9,846 nucleotides of DNA, taken from RGIG5612 sp045546255 (GTDB taxonomy: Bacteria; Bacillota; Clostridia; Lachnospirales; Lachnospiraceae). The stretch covers positions 1 through 9,846 of the forward strand of contig JAZQCK010000019.1 of the NCBI GenBank assembly GCA_045546255.1. Direction: 5' to 3'. Shown here piece by piece: positions 1-5,979 of this stretch (positions are counted from its first letter, which is position 1; each line of letters begins with the position of its first letter). The position numbers and the translations under genes are program-made. The notes below the pieces were generated by a model, which was not told where the DNA came from, did no database searches, and saw only the letters and a program-made list of their open reading frames with translations.

Positions 1-52
1 GCTCGTCGGGCTCATAACCCGGAGGTCGCAGGTTCAAATCCTGCCCCCGCTA
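1..52 (+). tRNA. tRNA-fMet (initiator, anticodon CAT), 5' end outside window
   Basis: The anticodon loop CTCATAA lies at 11-17 with anticodon CAT at 13-15. The anticodon stem has the three consecutive G:C pairs (GGG 8-10 with CCC 18-20) that mark bacterial initiator tRNAs, so this is read as tRNA(fMet), not elongator Met. The T arm is GCAGG-TTCAAAT-CCTGC (28-44). The 3' acceptor strand is CCCCGCT with discriminator A at 52. CCA is not encoded. The acceptor 5' strand and most of the D arm lie before the window. Confidence 0.9.
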
Positions 53-68
53 CTTCTTATTTTTTTAT

Positions 69-141
<73 letters not shown>

Positions 142-156
142 TTTGACGAAATGAGC

Positions 157-187
157 AAAGCGGCAAGGCGTAGTCCTTGCCGCTTTT
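157..187 (+). terminator. Intrinsic terminator of the tRNA cluster
   Basis: A perfect 12-bp stem joins AAAGCGGCAAGG (157-168) to CCTTGCCGCTTT (175-186) across a 6-nt loop, and its 3' side ends in TTTT. It lies 16 nt after tRNA-Phe, the expected place for the tRNA operon terminator. Confidence 0.85.
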
Positions 188-192
188 AATGT

Positions 193-242
193 AAAAGGAC
201 AGATATCTGGAAACATTTGTTTCCAAAGATGTCTGTCCTTTT
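193..242. repeat. Long hairpin (inverted repeat), possible second or bidirectional terminator
   Basis: Two arms of about 22 nt, 193-213 and 220-242, pair almost completely: AAAAGGACAGA with its complement at the base and GGAAA/TTTCC at the tip. There is one G-T pair and one bulged base, and the loop is about 6 nt. On either strand the stem ends in a short T4 that is itself part of the stem, so termination is plausible but less certain than for the preceding hairpin. A small mobile remnant is an alternative. No second copy of the full element occurs in this window. Confidence 0.5.
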
Positions 243-375
243 GCATTTAGAAGCGAGCAGAGCTCGCTTTGCTTATTTTACGAAAACGAACAGCGAACGC
301 AGTGAGCTCTATGCCTAAAAGTTCTGTGTTTCACAGCCCACAGATCTTGTCGGACAGACTGTTCCCATCATATTC
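243..375. other. Non-coding stretch between tRNA cluster and first membrane gene
   Basis: No convincing gene is visible. It contains a small perfect hairpin (AAGCGAGC 251-258 with GCTCGCTT 262-269, 3-nt loop). A 22-codon frame starting at ATG 311 ends in a TGA that overlaps the next ATG (ATGA at 376-379). Neither that frame nor the ORF at 376 has a recognisable Shine-Dalgarno sequence. No clear -35/-10 pair was found. Confidence 0.5.
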
Positions 376-660
376 ATGATCGTATTTGTTTTAGTCGATC
401 TTGCTCTGCGGATCTGGATCGGACTAAGTGCAAGGGCTGAGAGCAAAGGGAAAAAGAAAAGCGCAGTTTATCTGGTCATTACAGCTATTTTGATCCTTGC
501 GTCTGTTTTGAATATCGTTTTTTTAATATTCGATTTGGTCGATGCGTTTTCTCTTTATGGCATTGTATCCATAGTTGTTGAATGTACTTCGTTGTTCGCT
601 CTTGTTGAGGTTTTCACCTCAGCTATCAGTATTCACAAATTGAGAAAAGAACTATTTTAA
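376..660 (+). CDS. Small membrane protein, N-terminus uncertain
   Basis: This encodes a 94-residue hydrophobic protein with about three predicted membrane segments: residues 1-16, about 30-55 (after a basic loop ending SKGKKKS), and about 60-85. It ends in the charged tail HKLRKELF. I do not recognise a named family. The layout of a segment, a basic linker and two more segments is common in small Clostridia membrane proteins of unknown role. The ATG at 376 has no ribosome binding site. The frame stays open upstream to about 319 without a start codon and already reads as membrane-like (VPIIF), so the true protein may have lost its beginning or carry a frameshift near 360-376. It stops 3 nt before the next gene, suggesting translational coupling. 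The residue pattern looks protein-like, but expression is doubtful. Confidence 0.5.
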   Translation: MIVFVLVDLALRIWIGLSARAESKGKKKSAVYLVITAILILASVLNIVFLIFDLVDAFSLYGIVSIVVECTSLFALVEVFTSAISIHKLRKELF

Positions 661-663
661 GAT

Positions 664-1398
664 ATGCAAAGTGACTTTCATTATTATGCGACATATTGTG
701 CAGCAGTTCTTGCCGGCTATTTCCATGAGGAAGCGCTGGAAATCTGTTATAGTGCGAATTTTGTTGACCTTTGTACCGCTACTTTTTTGCAATCGATCCA
801 TGCTCCAATAGTTGCAGCAACAACGCAGCTCAACATGGAGATGGCTGACACTACGACGAATCTTACCGGACGTCAGGGAATCACCCGTATCTGGTCCTCC
901 TTTCATTTTCTTCCGAAAGACCTCTATGCAGATCCCCAAAAAGGATCGAGAAGATATAAAGAAAAATATCGTCTGATCTGTGGACCGAATGGAGACCTTA
1001 TTGTAGATACGGTGAATCTTGCTAAAGGGAAGAGCCTTCAGCACATTGGTATTGCAATGCACGTATTAGCCGATACCTGGGCACACCGGGGGTTTGCAGG
1101 AACCCCTTCACTTGTGATCAATAACATGAGTGGAGATGTCGTCGAGCTGATCGTGATTCTTATGGCTACCGGCGTGATCGGTATCTTACGGGCGTTTGAA
1201 CAAAAAGGCCTGGGAGTTAAGGCCTGGAAGTGGAAGTTCTTAAGCAGGCTCATCTATGTTCTGCTTGCGATTGCCTGTGCCGTTTTTATCAAATCCGCAA
1301 ACGTTGCAGTTGTGATTTTCGCTGCAGCTTTGATCTATGCAGCATTGGTCCGCATCATCACAGCTGTCCGGCCGGAAAAGGCAATTGCTATATTATAG
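664..1398 (+). CDS. DUF6765-like protein with membrane C-terminus (atypical or truncated)
   Basis: The protein has 244 residues. Residues 1-154 match what I recall of DUF6765: the opening DFHYYATYCAAVLAGY, HEEALEI (21-27), ITRIWSSFHFLP (73-84), YRLICGPNGDL (102-112) and GIAMHVLADTWAH (129-141). The segment H133-x3-D137-x3-H141 has the HxxxDxxxH pattern of zinc-dependent phospholipase C and P1-nuclease type enzymes, so metal binding is plausible; this is inference. Recalled family members continue as a soluble protein of more than about 350 residues. Here the sequence turns after SLVINN (149-154) into hydrophobic segments (about 159-176, 193-210, 211-232). This is either an internal deletion or fusion, or a membrane-anchored variant. 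The start follows the preceding stop by 3 nt with only a weak GAAAAG-type site. A strong terminator follows. Confidence 0.65.
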   Translation: MQSDFHYYATYCAAVLAGYFHEEALEICYSANFVDLCTATFLQSIHAPIVAATTQLNMEMADTTTNLTGRQGITRIWSSFHFLPKDLYADPQKGSRRYKEKYRLICGPNGDLIVDTVNLAKGKSLQHIGIAMHVLADTWAHRGFAGTPSLVINNMSGDVVELIVILMATGVIGILRAFEQKGLGVKAWKWKFLSRLIYVLLAIACAVFIKSANVAVVIFAAALIYAALVRIITAVRPEKAIAIL

Positions 1399-1415
1399 AA
1401 GACGGAAAAGCAATT

Positions 1416-1447
1416 AAAAAAAGCCATGCAATCGCATGGCTTTTTTT
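1416..1447. terminator. Bidirectional intrinsic terminator
   Basis: The stem GCCATGC (1423-1429) / GCATGGC (1434-1440) has a 4-nt loop. A run of seven A precedes it and a run of seven T follows it. The symmetry lets it end both the plus-strand DUF6765 gene and the convergent minus-strand UroD-family gene, whose stop lies 16 nt away. Confidence 0.9.
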
Positions 1448-1462
1448 GATGTCTGAAATCAA

Positions 1463-2464
1463 TTAATTTCCAAAAAAATCTTTGCTGCAGCGGTCGATCT
1501 CATCATCGATAATCGGGTCCACTTCTTTGTTGATCGTTCCCGGTCCTCCGTAAGTGATGCTTGGAATGAAATAGCCGTTTCGAGCATAGGTTTCGCAGCA
1601 GTGCCGAACGTTCTTGCGAATGTCTTCTTCTGTCGCACCCGGTGCGTCAACGACTGCAGCATCGATACCGCCCTGGAAAGCGATCCGTCCGTTAAACTGC
1701 TTCTGCAGTGCGACAATATCATTTTGCGGAAGAACGCCCTGCCAGATGTCAACGTGAAGATCGATCATATCTTCAACGATCGGCTCACAGAAAGAGTCAG
1801 AGTGGTGGATCAGAAGAACGCCGCTGTCATGAATGAAATTGTACGGTTTAACATATGCCGGTTTGATGATCTCTCTCCAGATATCCGGCTGGCAGAACAG
1901 GCTTGTCTTTGTTCCCCAGTCATCGTGAGAGAGGATTGCGTCCGGATGAACATTTTCTATCATCAGCTTAAAGCCGTTGTAGCGGTATTCTCCGATCGCC
2001 ATGGCAAGATCTGCCATCAGTTCCGGCTCCAGCATCAAATTGACGAGGGCATCTTCAAAGCCCATAAGGAAATGCATCCGCTCAAACACACCGGTTGGAG
2101 CGAGCATTGTAAGAAGTGTTTCGCCGCGGTCAACTTTCATCGCCCGTTCAATATAAGGTCCCCAGAGTTCTTCTGCGGAGCAGTTTGCAATCAGATCCGG
2201 GACTTTAACGATATTCTCCCAATCTTCGATATCATGGAGAATCTTTTCATTTGCATCAGGTACTGGGCCCGGATCTCCTTCCGGCCAGAAAACATGTGTG
2301 CCCCAGGCATCATACATTGGCGGCATTCCGGGGTAGCGGTCACCGCGGACATAGTGGTTGACCGGATCGCCGGCAACCACCGTCGTTGCTTCATATTGTT
2401 TCACGAAACGGTCCGGCTTTCCGCCGTGAATCGTTTCAAAAAAGTTTTCTTTTTTACTGAGCAT
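1463..2464 (-). CDS. Uroporphyrinogen decarboxylase (UroD)-family protein, probable methyltransferase type
   Basis: The protein has 333 residues, a usual length for the UroD/MtaA superfamily (single TIM barrel). Visible landmarks are the N-terminal F-x-x-x-I-x-G-x-x-P-D-R segment (residues 9-19), a central HDDWG (180-184), HHSDSFCEP (220-228), WQGV (241-244), AFQGGID (262-268) and YGGPGTI (305-311). Family relatives include true UroD and the corrinoid:coenzyme M methyltransferases MtaA/MtbA. The protein lacks the haem-pathway context and the conserved N-terminal arginines of HemE as I recall them, so a methyl-transfer role is more likely. The methyltransferase zinc site is usually H-x-C...C; here that segment reads HHSDSFC, so metal ligation may differ. 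AAGGAG (2473-2478 on the other strand) lies 8 nt before the start. It is probably the last gene of the kinase-symporter operon. No corrinoid protein is encoded in this window, and the substrate is unknown. Confidence 0.8.
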   Translation of the reverse strand: MLSKKENFFETIHGGKPDRFVKQYEATTVVAGDPVNHYVRGDRYPGMPPMYDAWGTHVFWPEGDPGPVPDANEKILHDIEDWENIVKVPDLIANCSAEELWGPYIERAMKVDRGETLLTMLAPTGVFERMHFLMGFEDALVNLMLEPELMADLAMAIGEYRYNGFKLMIENVHPDAILSHDDWGTKTSLFCQPDIWREIIKPAYVKPYNFIHDSGVLLIHHSDSFCEPIVEDMIDLHVDIWQGVLPQNDIVALQKQFNGRIAFQGGIDAAVVDAPGATEEDIRKNVRHCCETYARNGYFIPSITYGGPGTINKEVDPIIDDEIDRCSKDFFGN

Positions 2465-2481
2465 TGGACCTTCTCCTTGTT

Positions 2482-2517
2482 TGAAATAGATTATTTTGTC
2501 GATTTCATTCTATTTCA
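2482..2517 (-). promoter_or_regulatory. Inverted repeat in the leader of the UroD-family gene
   Basis: TGAAATAGA (2482-2490) and TCTATTTCA (2509-2517) are perfect 9-nt inverted copies separated by 18 nt. They lie in the 104-nt gap between the symporter stop and the UroD-family start, just upstream of the ribosome binding site. They could be a protein operator with sites about 27 bp apart centre to centre, or a weak AT-rich RNA hairpin. There is no T-run, so it is not a terminator. The longer gap suggests this gene may have some separate control. Confidence 0.35.
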
Positions 2518-2568
2518 TCAGAAAGAAAGTGTGAAATGCTTATAAAGAATCAGCTCATTCAGTGCGCC

Positions 2569-4614
2569 TTATGCCCTTTGAGATAAAATATCGCTCTGGG
2601 TCCGGCCGAACATATACTCAATACGCTGTGTCACTTCTTCTGCCAGCTTTTCCGGATCTCCTTCGGTTGCATTTACGATGAATGCATATTTTTCCGGATC
2701 GCCCCAGTGTTTATCTTTTGCTTTATAATAATTGGTCCTGATTCGCTCCATCTTATGAAGGCGCTTTCTGGAAGTTGCTTCTCCGATTCCGTTCAGTTCT
2801 GCGTGAACCTTCGCGCGGTATTCAAATTCCGCATCAACAAAAATCCGGACCGTCTTTGTTTCATCAAGTGCCGAGGAGGCAAAGCGGTTGATGAGGATAC
2901 ACGGGCCGCGGCTTGCCAAAGACCTGCAGGCTTCCATCTGTGCCTGGACAAATGCGCCGGTTGGAGGGAGCGCTAAGTTTCGTTCTTCTTTGGCTAAAAA
3001 GTCAAATGCGGCAACAACAAATTTTTCGTCATAGCGGACAAACTGTTCTTCCGGAATCTGACTGATCTTTGCAGCCTCCGTCAGGATCTCCGAATCATAA
3101 CAAGGAATGTCCAGTTTCTTTGCCAAAAGTTCTGCAATCTCCGGACCTTTGGAGCAGAGGGCACTGTCGATCGCAATGGCATAATCCTTCGGGTCGATTT
3201 CCGTCGGATGGAAAAAGAGGATTCTCTTTACTTTTGTTCCGACGATCAGACCGGCCGCACAGGTGATGATCGAAACTGCGATTCCTGCAAACAGCGGGTC
3301 AATGTCACCCGGGAGTTTCCAAACGGTTCCAAAAAGCAGGACCGTAAGCGGGCTTGCGATAACAGAGATCAAGACGCACGCGTGGTTGATCTTTCCTTTT
3401 GCCCAGAGGGCCAGTGTCATTGGTATGAATACGACCGCGCCTCTAAGACCCATCGACATGAAGCTGAAACTCAGGATCGTATCTCCGAACGGACCGGAAG
3501 AGAGCAGCACGCCGAGTGCCATAACGACGACAATGATGACTTTGGAAAGCGTTTGATTGAGCTTATCATTTTTCATCTTGTCGGTGTAGCGCGCGATGAT
3601 ATCACGCCTTACGATCGTAGAAATTCCCATCGCAAGGCCGGCGCCTGTTCCGACGACTGCAATAAATAAAGTTCCAAGGATCAAGCCAGCTAGGATCGGC
3701 GGCATATACATCGTAGTAAAGATGACCAATGCATTTTTCGCAACGATACCCGGGAAATTGGCTCTCATGTAAAGACCTACCAGGATGCCTGCAATACCGA
3801 TCGGCGGGATCATAAATGCACTGATCAGGGCACCTGTGCGGGCTCCGCGATCCGTCTTTGCGGACATGACTGCCTGCGCATATGTCTGGGTTGTTAAAAC
3901 ACCGAGCACAAGCGAGATGCCGGCACCGATGTCTTTTCCGGCACCGCGGGCGATCAGGCTGTAGAAATGGACTCCGTCAGGATTGGCGATTCCATTCACC
4001 ATTTCCCTGACTCCGCCGAGGCCGCCTGTAAGGTGCCAAACCATAATGCCGCAGCCGGCCATGGAAACATAGATCAAAACCAGCTTCAAGATGCCGACCA
4101 TTCCGGCGCCCTGCGTTCCGCCCAAAATAACATAGAGCGTCATAAATCCGGCAGTGATGATCAGAGACGGGATCAGGCCAAGACTCGGAACAATGACATC
4201 GATGACTGCGGTTCCAGCAATCAACTGGGCGATGACATTGATGAAAGTTCCGAGAGAACTCATGATGGAAGCAGCCATACCTGTCTTCGGTCCGTATTCC
4301 TGCGTGATGATTCCGATCAGGGTCATGCAGCCGGAGTTTCTCCATGCTTTAGAGTAGAGCAGTGCAACGACCAGACAGCCGATACCACCGCCTAAAGTAA
4401 ACCACCATGCTGACATACCATAATTGAATGCAAGCTGTGCGGTACCAACAGTAGAGGATCCTCCCACTAATGTTCCCATAATGATTCCTGCAACGATCGG
4501 GGAGCTGTTCACTCTTCCGTAGCTCTGAGGTCTGGTACCGGACCAGATTGCAAGTCCGGCGATTCCAAAGATACTGATTGCAAGACCGACGATTTGTAAA
4601 AATGAAAGACTCAT
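2569..4614 (-). CDS. Sodium:solute symporter fused to a degenerate cytidylate-kinase-like domain
   Basis: The protein has 681 residues in two parts. Residues 1-about 465 are a solute:sodium symporter (SSS family) with about 12-13 membrane segments. They include the early GTLVGGSSTVGTAQLAF (47-63), matching the SSS sodium-site region, WW (70-71), GMVGILKLVLIYVSM (171-185) and TTQTYAQAVMSAKT (241-254). After the short linker KRILFFHPTEIDPKD (463-477), residues 478-about 672 form a cytidylate-kinase-like domain. It resembles the free protein encoded just upstream: IPCYDSEIL (503-511), FDFLAKEE (537-544), GPCILINR (570-577), RTNYYK (626-631), WGDPEKY (637-643), VNA (647-649). Its P-loop region reads CSKGPEIAE (487-495) and has lost the usual glycines, so catalysis is doubtful and a regulatory role is my inference. 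AAAGGA lies 7 nt before the ATG. The start is 23 nt after the upstream kinase stop, suggesting one mRNA. The substrate is not identifiable. Confidence 0.85.
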   Translation of the reverse strand: MSLSFLQIVGLAISIFGIAGLAIWSGTRPQSYGRVNSSPIVAGIIMGTLVGGSSTVGTAQLAFNYGMSAWWFTLGGGIGCLVVALLYSKAWRNSGCMTLIGIITQEYGPKTGMAASIMSSLGTFINVIAQLIAGTAVIDVIVPSLGLIPSLIITAGFMTLYVILGGTQGAGMVGILKLVLIYVSMAGCGIMVWHLTGGLGGVREMVNGIANPDGVHFYSLIARGAGKDIGAGISLVLGVLTTQTYAQAVMSAKTDRGARTGALISAFMIPPIGIAGILVGLYMRANFPGIVAKNALVIFTTMYMPPILAGLILGTLFIAVVGTGAGLAMGISTIVRRDIIARYTDKMKNDKLNQTLSKVIIVVVMALGVLLSSGPFGDTILSFSFMSMGLRGAVVFIPMTLALWAKGKINHACVLISVIASPLTVLLFGTVWKLPGDIDPLFAGIAVSIITCAAGLIVGTKVKRILFFHPTEIDPKDYAIAIDSALCSKGPEIAELLAKKLDIPCYDSEILTEAAKISQIPEEQFVRYDEKFVVAAFDFLAKEERNLALPPTGAFVQAQMEACRSLASRGPCILINRFASSALDETKTVRIFVDAEFEYRAKVHAELNGIGEATSRKRLHKMERIRTNYYKAKDKHWGDPEKYAFIVNATEGDPEKLAEEVTQRIEYMFGRTQSDILSQRA

Positions 4615-4637
4615 AAAAAGTTCCTTTGTTATTTGAA

Positions 4638-5279
4638 TTAAACAGCCATTTTTCCTGTCTGTTTTCTAAGCTGTACACCCATCAAAGTTTCAAGCAGATG
4701 GATGATGATTTCTGCGGTGTCTCCTGCTTCTGCATCGGAAGCATTGACGGTCAGATCATAATGATCAGCCTCTCCCCAGTCTTTGCAGTTTCCTTTATAG
4801 TAGTTGCGATAAACACGGTCGAGTTTCTTTAAAGCACGGGTAGCGTCTTTTTCGTCCAGCCCTTTCTGCTCTGCATAAGCCTTTGCTCTGTCTTCAAAAT
4901 CTGCATGAACAAAAATGCTGATGTGCTTGTCATCGTCTTTTAAGGCAGCCGTTGCATGACGGTCTACCAGGATGCACGGACCCTGTGCTGCCAGATTACG
5001 GGATGCAAATACCTGAGCCGTGATAAAATCACGTGCCGGCGGGATACGTAAGGATGCTTCATCTTCTGCAAGGAAGTTGTAAGCTGCAACCACCGGACGT
5101 CCGTCATAGCGTGTCATCAATTCACGGGAGATTCCGCTGATCTCGGATGCCTTGTCCAGGATCTCTTTTCCGTAGCATGGGATTCCAAGGATGCGGGACA
5201 TCCTTTTGCCAATCCAGTCTCCATTGCTGCCAGGTTCACTGTCGATCGTGATGATCATTTCTTTTTTGTCGATTTTCAT
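4638..5279 (-). CDS. Cytidylate-kinase-like protein (free-standing)
   Basis: The protein has 213 residues, about the family's usual single-domain length. I chose the ATG at 5279 because AGGAG lies 7 nt upstream; an in-frame extension to 5351 would run back through the terminator hairpin. Family marks are a strand and P-loop region IITIDSEPGSNGDWIGK (9-25), IPCYGKEIL (33-41), GPCILVDR (100-107), RNYYK (158-162), DWG (167-169) and VNAS (178-181). As I recall the family, the loop typically reads GSGGR; here it is GSNGD, so nucleotide binding may be altered though glycines remain. A housekeeping CMP kinase (Cmk) would have a standard Walker A, so this belongs to the kinase-like group of unknown substrate. 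It is the first gene of the probable operon with the symporter, whose C-terminal domain is a paralogue of it. Confidence 0.85.
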   Translation of the reverse strand: MKIDKKEMIITIDSEPGSNGDWIGKRMSRILGIPCYGKEILDKASEISGISRELMTRYDGRPVVAAYNFLAEDEASLRIPPARDFITAQVFASRNLAAQGPCILVDRHATAALKDDDKHISIFVHADFEDRAKAYAEQKGLDEKDATRALKKLDRVYRNYYKGNCKDWGEADHYDLTVNASDAEAGDTAEIIIHLLETLMGVQLRKQTGKMAV

Positions 5280-5447
5280 TCTTTGTCTCCTCTCATATTT
5301 CAATACTCCTGAAAACACAAAAAACCGATATAACGCAAGAGACAAAGTCATCTTTTGCGTTATACCGGCTTTCCTAGCGGTTCTGCTGTTCTTTTGAAAC
5401 AGCCCCGGTGAAAACGGTGCGTTGTTCAGAGTATTAATAAATGCTCT
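5280..5447 (-). promoter_or_regulatory. Leader of the kinase-symporter operon, candidate attenuator
   Basis: This is a 168-nt gap read on the minus strand. After the DUF3870 stop come an AT-rich hairpin, the direct repeat CACCG-TTTT-CACCG (about 5406-5419), a hairpin GCTGTT/AACAGC (5385-5403), then the terminator at 5319-5368. ACCGG (5405-5409) can pair with CCGGT (5364-5368), which forms the base of the terminator, so the two folds exclude each other. Only about 39 nt separate the terminator's T-run from the kinase ATG, leaving little room for a promoter. Termination control of the operon is therefore plausible, but a plain DUF3870 terminator is possible. It matches no riboswitch class that I could recognise by eye. 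Confidence 0.35.
5319..5368 (-). terminator. Intrinsic terminator between DUF3870 and kinase genes
   Basis: On the minus strand a stem of about 17 bp with one mismatch (5351-5368 with 5325-5342) encloses an 8-nt loop and is followed by six T (5324-5319). The core GTATAACGCAA/TTGCGTTATAT is clear. It ends the DUF3870 transcript or acts as an attenuator for the downstream kinase-symporter genes. Confidence 0.85.
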
Positions 5448-5792
5448 TTAGATAAATAAATTTTCTTCAGCCACGTAGTCTCGGTATTTGTTAAACACCC
5501 CGCGGATTGCTGTTTCCAACGCTTTTTTGGCGTTGCCGTGATAATAGGCGTCAAACAATTCTATCAAGCCCTCAGGACCATCGTTCAGGTTGTATCCGAC
5601 AATCAGGTTTTCGATGAAGCGTTTTGCCAGATCCGTTACCATAGATGCTTCAGCCTCCACGATCGTCCCTGTTCTGTTATCAAATAATACAGCCAGAACT
5701 AAGATGTCATAAACTGCTTCCGCCGTCGTGCTGGACGGCAGTTTTGCATAACCGGAGAGCAGGATCGTGTTTCGCTGATGTGAATCCTTCAT
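5448..5792 (-). CDS. DUF3870 family protein
   Basis: The protein has 114 residues and matches DUF3870 almost end to end as I recall the family: LLSGYAKLPSSTTAEAVYDI (11-30), FDNRTGTIVEAEASMVTDLA (37-56), FIENLIVGYNLNDG (59-72) and YYHGNAKKALETAI (83-96). The biochemical function is unknown. In other genomes the family often sits near catabolic or transport genes, which is weak support for a link with the downstream symporter block. The frame is open further upstream, but AGGAG (5800-5804 on the other strand) fixes the start at 5792. A good promoter lies about 100 nt upstream and a terminator follows. Confidence 0.85.
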   Translation of the reverse strand: MKDSHQRNTILLSGYAKLPSSTTAEAVYDILVLAVLFDNRTGTIVEAEASMVTDLAKRFIENLIVGYNLNDGPEGLIELFDAYYHGNAKKALETAIRGVFNKYRDYVAEENLFI

Positions 5793-5894
5793 GTCTTTTC
5801 TCCTGCAAAAATAAGGAAAAATGGTTTTCCCGAACGGATTCCTGAACGCTTTTGGCATCCACTCCGACGGGACCGCTTTAAAAATTCGAAAATA

Positions 5895-5923
5895 ACCATA
5901 CCTTGAATTGCAAAAAATGTCAA
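5895..5923 (-). promoter_or_regulatory. Sigma-A-type promoter for DUF3870
   Basis: On the minus strand a consensus -35 TTGACA (5918-5923) and -10 TATGGT (5895-5900, four of six consensus bases) are separated by exactly 17 bp. The predicted start near 5888 gives a leader of about 95 nt. The promoter faces away from the flavodoxin promoter and lies 17 bp from its -10 element. Confidence 0.65.
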
Positions 5924-5940
5924 TAATAAATAGGAAAGAA

Positions 5941-5949
5941 TGGTACAAT
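5941..5949 (+). promoter_or_regulatory. Extended -10 promoter for the flavodoxin operon
   Basis: TGGTACAAT at 5941-5949 fits the extended -10 form TGnTATAAT with one change. No good -35 lies at 16-18 bp, which extended -10 promoters can tolerate. The predicted start near 5956 leaves a short leader containing GAGAGG at 5965-5970. Confidence 0.5.
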
Positions 5950-5979
5950 AGGGGAAAAGTTTTTGAGAGGTGTTATTTC

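Noticed and set aside
1463..2464. Calling the UroD-family gene hemE
   Set aside because: No haem genes are nearby, the substrate-binding arginine pattern of HemE is not evident, and the context is a transporter operon.
1601..2545. Plus-strand open frame of 314 codons opposite the UroD-family gene
   Set aside because: It is wholly antisense to a well-supported gene, has no family-like motifs and no good ribosome binding site. It is a codon-bias shadow.
5280..5351. In-frame 24-codon N-terminal extension of the free kinase-like protein
   Set aside because: It would be translated from the terminator hairpin and lacks a ribosome binding site, whereas ATG 5279 has AGGAG at ideal spacing.
5364..5409. 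T-box or another known riboswitch in the kinase leader
   Set aside because: The segment GAACCGCTAGG loosely recalls the T-box GGACCGCG element, but the conserved GGGUGG is absent. No SAM, TPP, lysine, cobalamin or cyclic-dinucleotide core was seen.
5793..5948. 52-codon extension of DUF3870
   Set aside because: It runs through the promoter region, has no family similarity, and the ATG at 5792 has a strong ribosome binding site.
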